Shown in pieces: positions 7,097 to 14,783 of a stretch of 25,183 nt of DNA. Every line of letters begins with the position of its first letter. The first letter of the stretch is position 1. The notes beneath the pieces are model-generated. The model worked only from the letters and a program-made list of their open reading frames with translations, searched no databases and was not told the DNA's origin. The stretch is from Acidobacteriota bacterium. Its GTDB lineage: Bacteria > Acidobacteriota > Blastocatellia > Pyrinomonadales > Pyrinomonadaceae. Position numbers and translations under genes: made by a program. The DNA is taken from NCBI GenBank assembly GCA_963169175.1, contig CAUJFK010000151.1, forward strand, positions 1 to 25,183, read 5' to 3'.

Positions 7097-8440
7097 TCAC
7101 GCTTTTGATCGTATCAACCGATATACGGGATAGGTCAATGCCAAAACGACAAGAGCGCAGATGCTCGGGAACGGGTTGCTGAATGCGAATCCGAGAAACA
7201 GTAGTACTGACAATAGTAAAACGATCGCCGGTGCGACCGGGTAAAGCCAGGCTCGGTATGGCCGCGGAGCGTTGGGTTCGTGGCGGCGGAGGGCGAAGAA
7301 AGATAATGTTGAAAGTATGGCTATCGTAACGGCGAAGAACTGCGAGATCGCCAGTAATAGTTCGAACGATCCGACGATGGACAACCCGGCGGATACGATC
7401 GTGACGATCAGCAATGCAAAATACGGCGTTCCGCCGTCATTGACGGCCGCAAATTTTTTCGGAAGCAGCCCGTCGCGTGCCAGAGCGAGGCTGATTCGCG
7501 GATTGGCCATTAGATAGGCGTTTAGAATTCCGAGGATCGAGAGAACGGCGAGAATTGTTAGGATCTGGCCGCTGCTTGGGCCAAGTAGGACGCTCAATGC
7601 ATCGGCACCGGCGAATTTCGAACCGGCAAGCTGCGACATCGGAAGTACATAGAGCAGTGCCGCATTTACCAACAGATAAATGATCGCGATCAAGATTATC
7701 CCGCCGAACAGCGAACGCGGTATCGTTCGGCCCGGATCGCGATTTTCCTCGGTAAAATAAACCGGCCCTTGCCAACCCTCGTATGTTCCGAGAATGAGTT
7801 GAAAACCAAGGACAAAAGCTACTAAACCGACACCGGCCGCAACATTTGTATCCGAGACGACCGACGGCGTTGGCGATCCGCCGCCAAGCAGAAAACACGC
7901 GGCGACAAAAGCCAAAAGTGCGAGAGCTTTCAAAAAACTCGTTACCTTTTGAAACTCGCTCCCCGACCGCAGGCCGATCCAGTTAAGGATGCTCAGGATA
8001 ACAAGGACCGCGACGCTGAACATCACCCGTCCGCCAGCGAAATTTGGCGTCAGGACCGACGCGGAATATTCGCCAAATACGACCGACAAAAACGCGAGTG
8101 CCGCCGCGGTTTGGAACCAGTCGCAGCACCCAACGACAAATCCCCAATAATTGCCAAGCGCGCGGTGAGTGTAAACGTACGGGCCGCCAGATTTGGGCGT
8201 CGTCGTGGCAAGCTCGGCCAGAACGTTGGCTCCAAGAATTGCGTAGATCGCACCCAAACCCCACGCGCCCATTATCATCCACGGCGAGCCGATATACTGT
8301 GCGATAAGCCCCGGCGAACGGAGTATCCCAACCCCGATCGTCGCGCCGATACAGATCGCCAGCCCAAATCCGATACCAAGTATCTTTAATAGCCGTCCAC
8401 CTTCATCAACCCGTTCATCGGCCGCAAGTGTCGCATCCAT
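7097..8440 (-). CDS. APC-superfamily amino acid permease
   Basis: A 447-residue integral membrane transporter with about 12 hydrophobic segments. The first helix carries the conserved unwound motif GATIGVGILRSPG, which binds the substrate amino and carboxyl groups in APC proteins. Further blocks typical of the family are GGPYVYTHRALGNYWGFVVG and FTEENRDPGRTIPRSLFGG. An AGGAG ribosome binding site lies 7 bases before the ATG. It imports or exchanges amino acids at the cytoplasmic membrane. Placed between hppD and hmgA it may supply aromatic amino acids, but the sequence alone does not show specificity. It is divergent from the DUF1772-like/hmgA pair, with about 420 bases between. Confidence 0.9.
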   Translation of the reverse strand: MDATLAADERVDEGGRLLKILGIGFGLAICIGATIGVGILRSPGLIAQYIGSPWMIMGAWGLGAIYAILGANVLAELATTTPKSGGPYVYTHRALGNYWGFVVGCCDWFQTAAALAFLSVVFGEYSASVLTPNFAGGRVMFSVAVLVILSILNWIGLRSGSEFQKVTSFLKALALLAFVAACFLLGGGSPTPSVVSDTNVAAGVGLVAFVLGFQLILGTYEGWQGPVYFTEENRDPGRTIPRSLFGGIILIAIIYLLVNAALLYVLPMSQLAGSKFAGADALSVLLGPSSGQILTILAVLSILGILNAYLMANPRISLALARDGLLPKKFAAVNDGGTPYFALLIVTIVSAGLSIVGSFELLLAISQFFAVTIAILSTLSFFALRRHEPNAPRPYRAWLYPVAPAIVLLLSVLLFLGFAFSNPFPSICALVVLALTYPVYRLIRSKA

Positions 8441-8857
8441 AGGTTCTCCTCGACAATATTTATTCTCAAAAAAGCGCCCTTGTTTAAGCTAAACGAGAAT
8501 TCGCCCAAAGAACGGGCAAACACAACGCAACTTTAGATCTTCGTTCCGAAACATTTTTCGGAACCAAATCTCGATCATTGTCGTTCTGTTTCAAGTCCCG
8601 GTTTTACAACTGCAAAATTTGGAAAGCTGCGCTCGTAGGGCGGTATAAAAATATGCTCTGTATAGAAACGGTCGGACTGACCCACAAGTATTCCCCAGGC
8701 GAGTCGGGAGCAACAAAATCAAAGTTAACTGTGTTATTCTGTGCCTGACTTAATTTTCTACATCAAATCCCAAGACAGGTTTTGTAACGAATTCGATTAG
8801 GTGGCCGATGTTACCCTGATAGAAATCGAAAGGTCAAAGACATTTCCAGGAGATCGG
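8441..8857. other. Intergenic region between divergent permease and DUF1772-like/hmgA genes
   Basis: This probably holds two divergent promoters, but no hexamer pair is strong enough to call. It contains a perfect 9-bp palindromic hairpin at 8543-8564. A 36-codon minus-strand frame with a GTG start (8575-8685) reads plausibly (YERSFPNFAVVKPGLE) but has no supporting context. The frame of the + strand gene is open back to a GTG at 8801, but the AGGAG before ATG 8858 decides the start. Confidence 0.4.
8543..8564. promoter_or_regulatory. Perfect inverted repeat, candidate operator
   Basis: The arms GTTCCGAAA and TTTCGGAAC (9 bp) are separated by 4 bases, about 100 bases upstream of the permease start and 290 upstream of the divergent gene. 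No T-run follows on either strand, so it is more likely a protein-binding site or RNA hairpin in the 5' leader than a terminator. Confidence 0.4.
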
Positions 8858-9361
8858 ATGGATAAGAAAACTCTATCGTCGCCAATATCTATATGGCTGT
8901 TTTTGGCCACCTTTTGTCTGATATTTTACGGCATGGGGGCATCGTTTGTGGAGAGTTTTGTCAACTACCCTACGTGGCCTTTGATCGGGGCAAATGAGTT
9001 TCGTGATTATCACCGGACGCTCGGCCCGCTCATTATTGGCTACATGGTCATCCCGATCTTATTGGGTACATTTCTCACTTTCCTGCTTATATGGGTTCGA
9101 CCGAAGCCGATTCCCGTCTGGCTTGTTTTATTGGCCCTCGCTCTACAGCTGATAATCTGGATATCAACGGCTGCGATACAACTGCCGATCCAGTTTCAGT
9201 TGAGCGCCGACGGCCTTTCGATCCCGGCGATCGAGCGGCTGATCTTTACCAACCTATGGTTTCGCAAAATCCCGCAGGTGATCATGTCTGCGCTCTTTAT
9301 TTGGATGATGTATCTGGTTCTACGCGAGAGCACTCATCCCCAGCATAGCGATCAACAATAA
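8858..9361 (+). CDS. Four-helix membrane protein (DUF1772-like), coupled to hmgA
   Basis: A 167-residue protein beginning MDKKTLSSPI. This start is chosen because AGGAG lies 5 bases upstream, whereas the GTG at 8801 has none. Four hydrophobic segments lie at about residues 9-29, 53-78, 85-107 and 140-160. The loop after the first helix carries VESFVNYPTWPLIG and FRDYHRTLGPLI, a layout seen in DUF1772-type membrane proteins; the family call is tentative. Its stop and the hmgA start overlap as TAATG, so the two are probably translated together. The function is unknown. Context suggests a membrane partner or transporter accessory linked to homogentisate metabolism. Confidence 0.65.
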   Translation: MDKKTLSSPISIWLFLATFCLIFYGMGASFVESFVNYPTWPLIGANEFRDYHRTLGPLIIGYMVIPILLGTFLTFLLIWVRPKPIPVWLVLLALALQLIIWISTAAIQLPIQFQLSADGLSIPAIERLIFTNLWFRKIPQVIMSALFIWMMYLVLRESTHPQHSDQQ

Positions 9362-10827
9362 TGTCGGCCTTTATCAAGATGAAGTATCAAACAGGTTTTG
9401 GAAACGAGTTTGCGACCGAAGCTCTCGAGGGTGCTTTGCCTGTCGGACGGAATTCGCCGCAGCGGGTGCCGATTGGGCTTTATGCCGAGCAGTTTTCGGG
9501 GACGGCGTTTACTGTACCGAGAGCGTGGAATAAGCGGACGTGGACTTATCGCATCAGGCCGAGCGTTTTGCATAAGCCTTTTGACCTGTATTGCCGCGTC
9601 GTTTCGAGCGGTCGAGTTGGCGACGAGCGGGCGGCGGATGCACTTACTGGAGCGCAAGCATCCCTGCTTGCAACGCAGGAAATGCGCCCAACGCTTTTCA
9701 GATCGTCCCCATTTGACGAGATCATAACAACGCCGAACCAGCTTCGATGGGACCCGCTGCCGATACCAAGCGAACCGACGGATTTTATCGATGGCATAAC
9801 GACCATTGCCGGCAACGGCGACAGCTTTGCACAGGCCGGGATCGCGGTGCATATCTATGCGTGCAATGCGGATATGGCCGATCGATATTTCTACAATGCC
9901 GACGGCGAGATGCTGATCGTGCCGGAGATGGGCGGACTCACTATTTTCACCGAACTCGGCGTGATCGAAGTTTTGCCCGGCGAAATATGCTGTTTGCCGC
10001 GCGGACTGAAGTTTCGAGTCCAATTGCAGAAGCCCGCGCGTGAGCAAGGGCTTAATACGGACGCCGCAAACCGGCCGCCCGCTAACGCTGGCGGTTCTGA
10101 CGCCGCTGCCCGCGGATACATTTGCGAAAACTACGGCCAGCAGTTTCGCCTTCCCGATCTTGGCCCGATCGGCGCAAACGGCCTCGCTAATCCGCGTGAT
10201 TTTGAAACGCCGGTCGCGTGGTTCGAGGACAAGGACGGCGAGTGTGAGATAGTCGCAAAATTTGGCGGGAATCTTTGGTCGTGTACAAGCGGCCACTCGC
10301 CGCTGGATGTTGTCGCCTGGCACGGCAACTATGCGCCGTACAAATACGACCTGCGGCGTTTTAACACGATCGGCTCGATCTCATTCGATCATCCCGACCC
10401 GTCGATCTTCACTGTTCTTACATCGCCTTCCGGCGAGCCAGGTGTCGCAAACTGCGATTTCGCAATTGTCCCCGATCGCTGGCTCGTTGGTGAAGACACA
10501 TTCCGCCCGCCGTGGTATCACCGCAACACAATGAGCGAATACATGGGCCTAATATATGGCGCATATGATGCCAAGGAAGAAGGCTTTGTCCCCGGCGGCG
10601 GCTCGCTCCACAACCAAATGTCCGCCCACGGCCCCGACCTCGACGCATTCGAAAAAGCCTCGAACGCCGACCTCAAACCGCAGAAACTAAGCGGCACAAT
10701 GGCCTTCATGTTCGAATCGCGCTACATAATCCGCCCAACAAAATTCGCAATGGAAACCGCACAACTCCAACACGATTACAGCGAAGTCTGGCAGGGATTG
10801 AAGAAGAATTTTGTTGAGAAGGGTTAG
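9361..10827 (+). CDS. hmgA: Homogentisate 1,2-dioxygenase
   Basis: A 488-residue Fe(II) ring-cleaving dioxygenase turning homogentisate into 4-maleylacetoacetate. It opens with KYQTGFGNEFATEALEGALP (an ATG at 9379 is an alternative start). The iron site is visible in the C-terminal cupin: PPWYHRNTMSEYMG gives His and Glu, and SLHNQMSAHGPD gives the second His. DLGPIGANGLANPRDF is diagnostic. The protein is about 40-55 residues longer than typical homologues. Relative to human HGD there are two insertions. One is after HKPF (about residues 76-111, containing ADALTGAQASLLATQEMR). The other is after LPRGLKFRVQL (about 223-249, containing RPPANAGGSDAAA). Both are encoded by palindrome-bearing repeats and preserve the frame. 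All catalytic residues remain, so the enzyme may be active. Confidence 0.96.
   Translation: MSAFIKMKYQTGFGNEFATEALEGALPVGRNSPQRVPIGLYAEQFSGTAFTVPRAWNKRTWTYRIRPSVLHKPFDLYCRVVSSGRVGDERAADALTGAQASLLATQEMRPTLFRSSPFDEIITTPNQLRWDPLPIPSEPTDFIDGITTIAGNGDSFAQAGIAVHIYACNADMADRYFYNADGEMLIVPEMGGLTIFTELGVIEVLPGEICCLPRGLKFRVQLQKPAREQGLNTDAANRPPANAGGSDAAARGYICENYGQQFRLPDLGPIGANGLANPRDFETPVAWFEDKDGECEIVAKFGGNLWSCTSGHSPLDVVAWHGNYAPYKYDLRRFNTIGSISFDHPDPSIFTVLTSPSGEPGVANCDFAIVPDRWLVGEDTFRPPWYHRNTMSEYMGLIYGAYDAKEEGFVPGGGSLHNQMSAHGPDLDAFEKASNADLKPQKLSGTMAFMFESRYIIRPTKFAMETAQLQHDYSEVWQGLKKNFVEKG
9654..9671 (+). repeat. Palindromic core of the first in-frame insertion in hmgA
   Basis: GCAAGC and GCTTGC pair across a 6-base loop. 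It lies within an approximately 100-base segment (about 9586-9693) that has no counterpart in ordinary homogentisate dioxygenases, between HKPF and the conserved SSPFDEI. No second copy of this type was seen in the window. Confidence 0.5.
10024..10101 (+). repeat. Composite palindromic repeat inside hmgA (blocks 1 and 2)
   Basis: Block 1 (10024-10055) matches 16586-16617 at 29 of 32 positions. Block 2 (10078-10101) matches 4688-4711 in hppD at 22 of 24. The order is block 1, 22 bases, block 2. CCGCC and GGCGG in block 2 can form a short stem around CGCTAACGCT. The element adds about 25 residues to HmgA without breaking the frame, just before the conserved RGYICENYG. Confidence 0.8.
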
Positions 10828-10888
10828 CATATTCGCTAACATTCTATGAAGTTCGAGGTCGAAAAATATTCGGCGAGTGAAGTAAAAA

Positions 10889-11200
10889 ATGACCGATCTA
10901 GAATACAAGCCGGTAAAGCATGATCATAAAGCGATGCTCGAGGAAGCCTACAGAAGGCCCGGATTCAAGGAAGCCTACGAATCTAGTGAACTTGAATATC
11001 AAGTCACGAGAGAGATGCTGCGGGCGCGCTCGAGAGCAAACCTTACGCAGGACGCCGTCGCCGAACGAATGGGAACGACGAAAAGCGCGGTCTCACGCTT
11101 AGAATCGGCCGGAAAACACACCCCGTCGCTCGCAACCCTTAAGCGGTATGCAGCAGCTGTCGGATGTGATCTGAGCGTAAAACTGGTGCCGCAGAAATAG
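10889..11200 (+). CDS. Xre-family HTH protein, HigA-like antitoxin or regulator
   Basis: A 103-residue DNA-binding protein. The N-terminal part has GFKEAYESSELEYQVTREMLRAR, the helix that in HigA-type antitoxins contacts the toxin. It is followed by a lambda-repressor-like HTH (about residues 48-95): NLTQDAVAERMGTTKSAVSRLE, with the recognition helix TTKSAVSRLES, and PSLATLKRYAAAVGCDL. The family normally follows a RelE/HigB toxin gene, but no toxin is visible. The 60 bases upstream encode only a short 25-codon frame (10846-10923) without toxin features. It could therefore be an orphan antitoxin kept as a regulator, or one that crosstalks with a toxin elsewhere. Confidence 0.85.
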   Translation: MTDLEYKPVKHDHKAMLEEAYRRPGFKEAYESSELEYQVTREMLRARSRANLTQDAVAERMGTTKSAVSRLESAGKHTPSLATLKRYAAAVGCDLSVKLVPQK

Positions 11201-11244
11201 ATGATGCTACATTGTCGTTCGACACCCATTGCATCTGATACTTT

Positions 11245-11355
11245 ATGAAAAAATCTTCGCAATGCGACCGTGATTACGACACTTCGATGATGTTCTGTCT
11301 TGATGGTGGCGCGGAGCTGCTTTGTTTTGTGTCTGACTCAAATCAACAACTATGA
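11245..11355 (+). pseudogene. Remnant of a zinc-ribbon protein N-terminus
   Basis: A 36-codon frame that reads MKKSSQCDRDYDTSMMF, then CLDGGAELL. It aligns with the start of the intact protein at 12657 (MKRCPECGRNYNDDSMSF, CLDDGSELL), with a one-residue gap. The first zinc cysteine is replaced by Ser, and the frame ends 10 residues later at a TGA overlapping the ATG of the serine hydrolase. It is best explained as the decayed 5' end of a paralogue of the 12657 gene. A decayed C-terminus of the same kind of protein lies at 14545-14718. Confidence 0.6.
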
Positions 11356-12635
11356 GACCACACATTGTAAAAAGAGAGTTGTTTGCCTGTCTTTTACTTC
11401 TAAGTTTTGCGTTTTCGCCGAGCGCAAACGCCCAGGAATTGCCCCGAACAAAACCGGAAGCCGTCGGGATGTCTTCCGAGCGGCTGGCTCGGTTGACGCA
11501 GACGTTGGATGGTTATGTTGCTGATGATCGTCTGGCTGGCGGCGTGGCAATGGTGTTGCGGCGCGGCAAGGTCGCGTATGTTCACACGTTCGGCCAGCGG
11601 GACTCCGAGGCAAAAGCACCTATGAAGGAAGATACGATCTTTCGCATCGCGTCACAAAGCAAAGCGTTAACCAGCGTCGGCGTGATGATCCTGCAGGAAG
11701 AAGGGAAGCTGTTGATCTCCGATCCGGTCAGCAAGTACCTGCCGGAATTTGCAAATACGACAGTCGCAGTGCCAAAGGACGGCGGCGGATATGACATTGT
11801 AAAGGCGAAACGCCCGATAACGATCCGCGACTTGTTGACGCATACCGCCGGAGTCAGTTATGGCACCGGGCCGGCGAGGGATAAATGGGAGGCGGCAAAG
11901 ATCACCGGCTGGTACTTTGCGGACCGCGACGAACCGGTCGGTGCAACAGTCTCTCGGCTTGCCGCATTGCCGATGGACGCTCATCCGGGTGAGAGATACA
12001 TTTACGGCTACTCAACCGATATTCTCGGTGCGATGATCGAAAAGGTCAGCGGCCTGCCGCTCGATCAGTTCATCGCAAACCGCATCACCGGACCGCTCAA
12101 TATGCGGGACACGAGTTTTTATTTGCCGCCGGCAAAAACTGACAGGCTCGCAGTCGTTTACTCGCCCAAGACCGGCGGCGGCCTCGAACCGGCGCCGAAC
12201 CCGGGTACCGGCATTGGCCAGGGAGCGTATGTGGCGGGGCCTCGCAAGAGTTTTTCAGGCGGTGCCGGGCTGCTTTCAACCGCCAATGATTACGCCCGAT
12301 TTCTCCAGATGATGGCAAACGGCGGCACCCTTGATGGCAAACGGATTCTGAGCCGCAAATCTGTCGAGCTGATGACAACTGATCATCTGCGGGGGCTTGC
12401 CTTTCGCGAGGGCCAGGGTTTTGGCCTCGGCTTTTCGGTCGTCAAAGATGTCGGTGCATACGGAGCTCCTGCGTCCGGCGGTGATTACGGGTGGGGCGGG
12501 GCCTATCATTCCATTTATTGGGTCGATCCTAAGGAGCAGATGGTGGTCGTTTATTTTACACAGCTAATTCCTGCTCCGGGCATCGACGACCACGCAAAAC
12601 TGCGTGCGCTTGTCTATCAGTCGATCGTGGATTAG
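11352..12635 (+). CDS. Exported serine hydrolase of the beta-lactamase class C / family VIII esterase fold
   Basis: A 427-residue protein with a signal peptide (residues 1-28, ending NAQ). The catalytic SxxK is S101-Q-S-K104 in FRIASQSKALTSV. The tyrosine motif is Y220-S-T in YIYGYSTDILGAMIEKVSG, where class C beta-lactamases have YxN. A GWGGAYHS segment near residue 380 takes the place of the KTG/HxG strand. RPITIRDLLTHTAGVSYG and GGAGLLSTANDYARF are family blocks. It probably hydrolyses esters or peptides in the periplasm; the altered third motifs favour esterase or peptidase over true beta-lactamase activity. The 5' end overlaps a zinc-ribbon remnant. The next gene begins 21 bases downstream. 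Confidence 0.9.
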   Translation: MRPHIVKRELFACLLLLSFAFSPSANAQELPRTKPEAVGMSSERLARLTQTLDGYVADDRLAGGVAMVLRRGKVAYVHTFGQRDSEAKAPMKEDTIFRIASQSKALTSVGVMILQEEGKLLISDPVSKYLPEFANTTVAVPKDGGGYDIVKAKRPITIRDLLTHTAGVSYGTGPARDKWEAAKITGWYFADRDEPVGATVSRLAALPMDAHPGERYIYGYSTDILGAMIEKVSGLPLDQFIANRITGPLNMRDTSFYLPPAKTDRLAVVYSPKTGGGLEPAPNPGTGIGQGAYVAGPRKSFSGGAGLLSTANDYARFLQMMANGGTLDGKRILSRKSVELMTTDHLRGLAFREGQGFGLGFSVVKDVGAYGAPASGGDYGWGGAYHSIYWVDPKEQMVVVYFTQLIPAPGIDDHAKLRALVYQSIVD

Positions 12636-12656
12636 CAAAGCAATCGAAATAGGATC

Positions 12657-14420
12657 ATGAAACGCTGCCCTGAATGTGGAAGAAATTATAACGACGACTC
12701 GATGAGCTTTTGTCTCGACGATGGCAGCGAACTGCTCTTCGGCCCTGCGTCGCTGGATGAACCCGCGACCGCGATACTGTCAGAACCGGGTGCGGTAGTG
12801 ACTGGGTTCGCGGGTGACGAGTGCCAGACCACGCCGCATATCAACACGACCGATCAAACTGCTATTTTGCAGGGCGGGGCAGAGGCGGAGCCAAGGGAAT
12901 ATTTGGGCGGGCTTTCCGAAAGAAAGAGCCTTTCCGCACATCGAGCGGCGAAGCCGCTGGCGGCGTTGGTTGTTGTCGTTCTGGTTGTTGGCGGATTCAT
13001 TGGCTATCGATATTTCTCAGCGCCTGGTTCCAAACAGATAAATTCCATCGCCGTGATGCCGTTTGAGAATAGGAATTCGGATGCGGACACGGATTATTTG
13101 TCCGATGGTTTGGCGGAGTCGGTGATCTTTCGTCTGACGCAGATTCCTGATCTGCGGGTCAGCCCGACGAGTTCGGTGATGCGTTACAAGGGGAAGGAGA
13201 ATGATGTTGCCAAGATCGCGTCCGAACTTGGCGTAGATGCGGTGATGACCGGACGCCTTACCAAGCGGGGCGACAATCTGAACATTACCGTCGAGCTCGT
13301 CGATGTCCGAACCAGCAAGTCGCTGTGGGGCGAGCAGTATGAACGGAAACTTTCGGAATTACTGACCACCCAACGCGAGATCGTCACCGAGATCGTCGGC
13401 AAATTGCAACTGAAACTCTCGGGTGCGGGCGAGCAAAAATTGGCGAAGAATTACACAGACAACTCGCAGGCATATCAACTTTATTTGCAAGGCCGACATC
13501 ACTGGTCAAAACGAACCGGTGACGAGTACCAGAAAGCCATCTCAGCCTACAAACAGGCGATCGCCCTCGATCCAAATTTCGCCGTCGCCTACGTCGGTCT
13601 TGCCGACGTGTACAACTCGATGGGGAAGGATCCTGTTGTCGCTCCACGCGAGTGCATTCCCCTTGCAAAAGACGCTGCGATAAAGGCTCTCGAGATCGAC
13701 GCGACGCTCGCTGAGGCTCACGGCGCTCTCGCCGATTCTGTTGCCATATATGATTGGGACTGGCCCCTGGCGGAACGCGAGTTCAGCCGTGCTCGCGAGC
13801 TCAACCCAAATGTCGGGTACATTCATCTGGCCAGCGCATCGAGCTATTTTGCCCCGATTAAAAGCACTAATGAAATGCTTGCGAGGTTGAATAAGGCATT
13901 AGAACTGGAACCGCTTTCGCTGATAAACAACTCGATCATGGTTACTGGCCATCTGTATGCCCGTCAAAACGACAAAGCTCTGCAGCAGGCGAGAAAGGCC
14001 TATGATCTCGATCCTAATTTCCGCATCGCGTACCACTGGCTTGGGCTGGCGTACACCGCAAACGGAATGTATGACGACGCGGTGAAGATCGGTGAACAGG
14101 GACTGCAAAAATGGCCGGACAATCCTGAAATGCTTTTCATTGTTGGCCAAGCGTACGCCAGGTCAGGTCGCCAAACCCAGGCAGAGCAGTATATCGACAA
14201 GATCAGAGACGTAGCTAAGTCGAAATATGTGAGAACCTATTGGCTCGCCTGCATCTATGCGGCGCTCGGCGATAAAGAAAAAGCCTTCGCGGAACTCGAA
14301 CGATCCTTTCAAGATCGAGATTGCTTTCTGCCGCGGGCGAACATAGACCCGGCAATGGACCCGATTCGCGACGACCCGCGATTCAAGGACCTGCTGAAAC
14401 GGATGGGTTTGCCGGAATAG
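12657..14420 (+). CDS. Zinc-ribbon / TolB-like / TPR membrane-anchored protein
   Basis: A 587-residue protein. Residues 1-23 form a partial zinc ribbon (C4-PEC7 and C19). About 30-98 is a linker, and 100-120 is one membrane helix. About 126-255 is a TolB-like N-terminal-type domain (IAVMPFENRNSDADTDYLSDGLAESVIFRL, then LGVDAVMTGRLTKRGDNL). About 265-565 holds tandem TPR units (such as AISAYKQAIALDPNFAVAYVGLADVY), closing with FKDLLKRMGLPE. This architecture usually occurs as the C-terminal part of acidobacterial Ser/Thr kinases or of CadC-like regulators; here the kinase is absent. It probably works as a cytoplasm/periplasm-spanning scaffold or sensor; the client is unknown. The linker includes a degenerate inverted copy of the repeat found in hmgA and hppD (12779-12798). 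Confidence 0.85.
   Translation: MKRCPECGRNYNDDSMSFCLDDGSELLFGPASLDEPATAILSEPGAVVTGFAGDECQTTPHINTTDQTAILQGGAEAEPREYLGGLSERKSLSAHRAAKPLAALVVVVLVVGGFIGYRYFSAPGSKQINSIAVMPFENRNSDADTDYLSDGLAESVIFRLTQIPDLRVSPTSSVMRYKGKENDVAKIASELGVDAVMTGRLTKRGDNLNITVELVDVRTSKSLWGEQYERKLSELLTTQREIVTEIVGKLQLKLSGAGEQKLAKNYTDNSQAYQLYLQGRHHWSKRTGDEYQKAISAYKQAIALDPNFAVAYVGLADVYNSMGKDPVVAPRECIPLAKDAAIKALEIDATLAEAHGALADSVAIYDWDWPLAEREFSRARELNPNVGYIHLASASSYFAPIKSTNEMLARLNKALELEPLSLINNSIMVTGHLYARQNDKALQQARKAYDLDPNFRIAYHWLGLAYTANGMYDDAVKIGEQGLQKWPDNPEMLFIVGQAYARSGRQTQAEQYIDKIRDVAKSKYVRTYWLACIYAALGDKEKAFAELERSFQDRDCFLPRANIDPAMDPIRDDPRFKDLLKRMGLPE
12779..12798 (-). repeat. Degenerate inverted copy of repeat block 2 in the TPR-protein linker
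   Basis: GTCAGAACCG matches perfectly the reverse complement of the end of block 2 in hmgA and hppD, and the next ten bases keep GCG and TAG, about 16 of 20 in all. It falls in the low-complexity linker between the zinc ribbon and the membrane helix (about residues 41-48). Confidence 0.4.
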
Positions 14421-14544
14421 TATTTTATGAAGCGATACACAAAGGCGGTTGGCTGGCTACGGGCGGATGCGTCAGGAAATAGACATCGAAAGCCTAAACG
14501 CAAAACAAGCAATACAAGAACGGATATGTTAGAGCTTTTGAATC

Positions 14545-14718
14545 ATGCCATCGCATACTGGGGGCAAAGACCAGGATAAGACGATCGAATATCTGAACAA
14601 AGCGTATGACGAGCGTGAACGGGATTTGACCGAACTAAATATAAATAAAACTTGGGACTTCGTGCGAGACGACCCGCGATTTAAGGAATTGGTCAAACGA
14701 GTCGGGATCCCGGAATAG
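14545..14718 (+). pseudogene. Remnant of a TPR-protein C-terminus
   Basis: Fifty-seven codons ending DDPRFKELVKRVGIPE, against DDPRFKDLLKRMGLPE at the end of the intact gene at 12657. Internal matches include DKTIEYLNKAYDERERDL, which corresponds to EKAFAELERSFQDRDCFL. A neighbouring frame just upstream (14427-14579) carries LNHAIAYWGQRPG, resembling ACIYAALGD, so the join is frameshifted. No start or upstream TPRs exist in the 124 bases after the intact gene. It is a decayed tail of a paralogue. Confidence 0.75.
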
Positions 14719-14783
14719 AAATATGAATTGCCGCCGGTAAAGGGAGCCACGAACAACCTTAAGGTACTTTCGTATCAAATTGT

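Noticed and set aside
8575..8685. 36-codon minus-strand frame in the divergent intergenic region
   Set aside because: The sequence looks protein-like but has no ribosome binding site, homology or context; noted only under the intergenic entry.
9352..10323. 323-codon minus-strand frame opposite hmgA
   Set aside because: It is the shadow of an unmistakable homogentisate dioxygenase.
10846..10923. 25-codon frame before the HTH gene as a toxin
   Set aside because: Too short and without RelE/HigB features.
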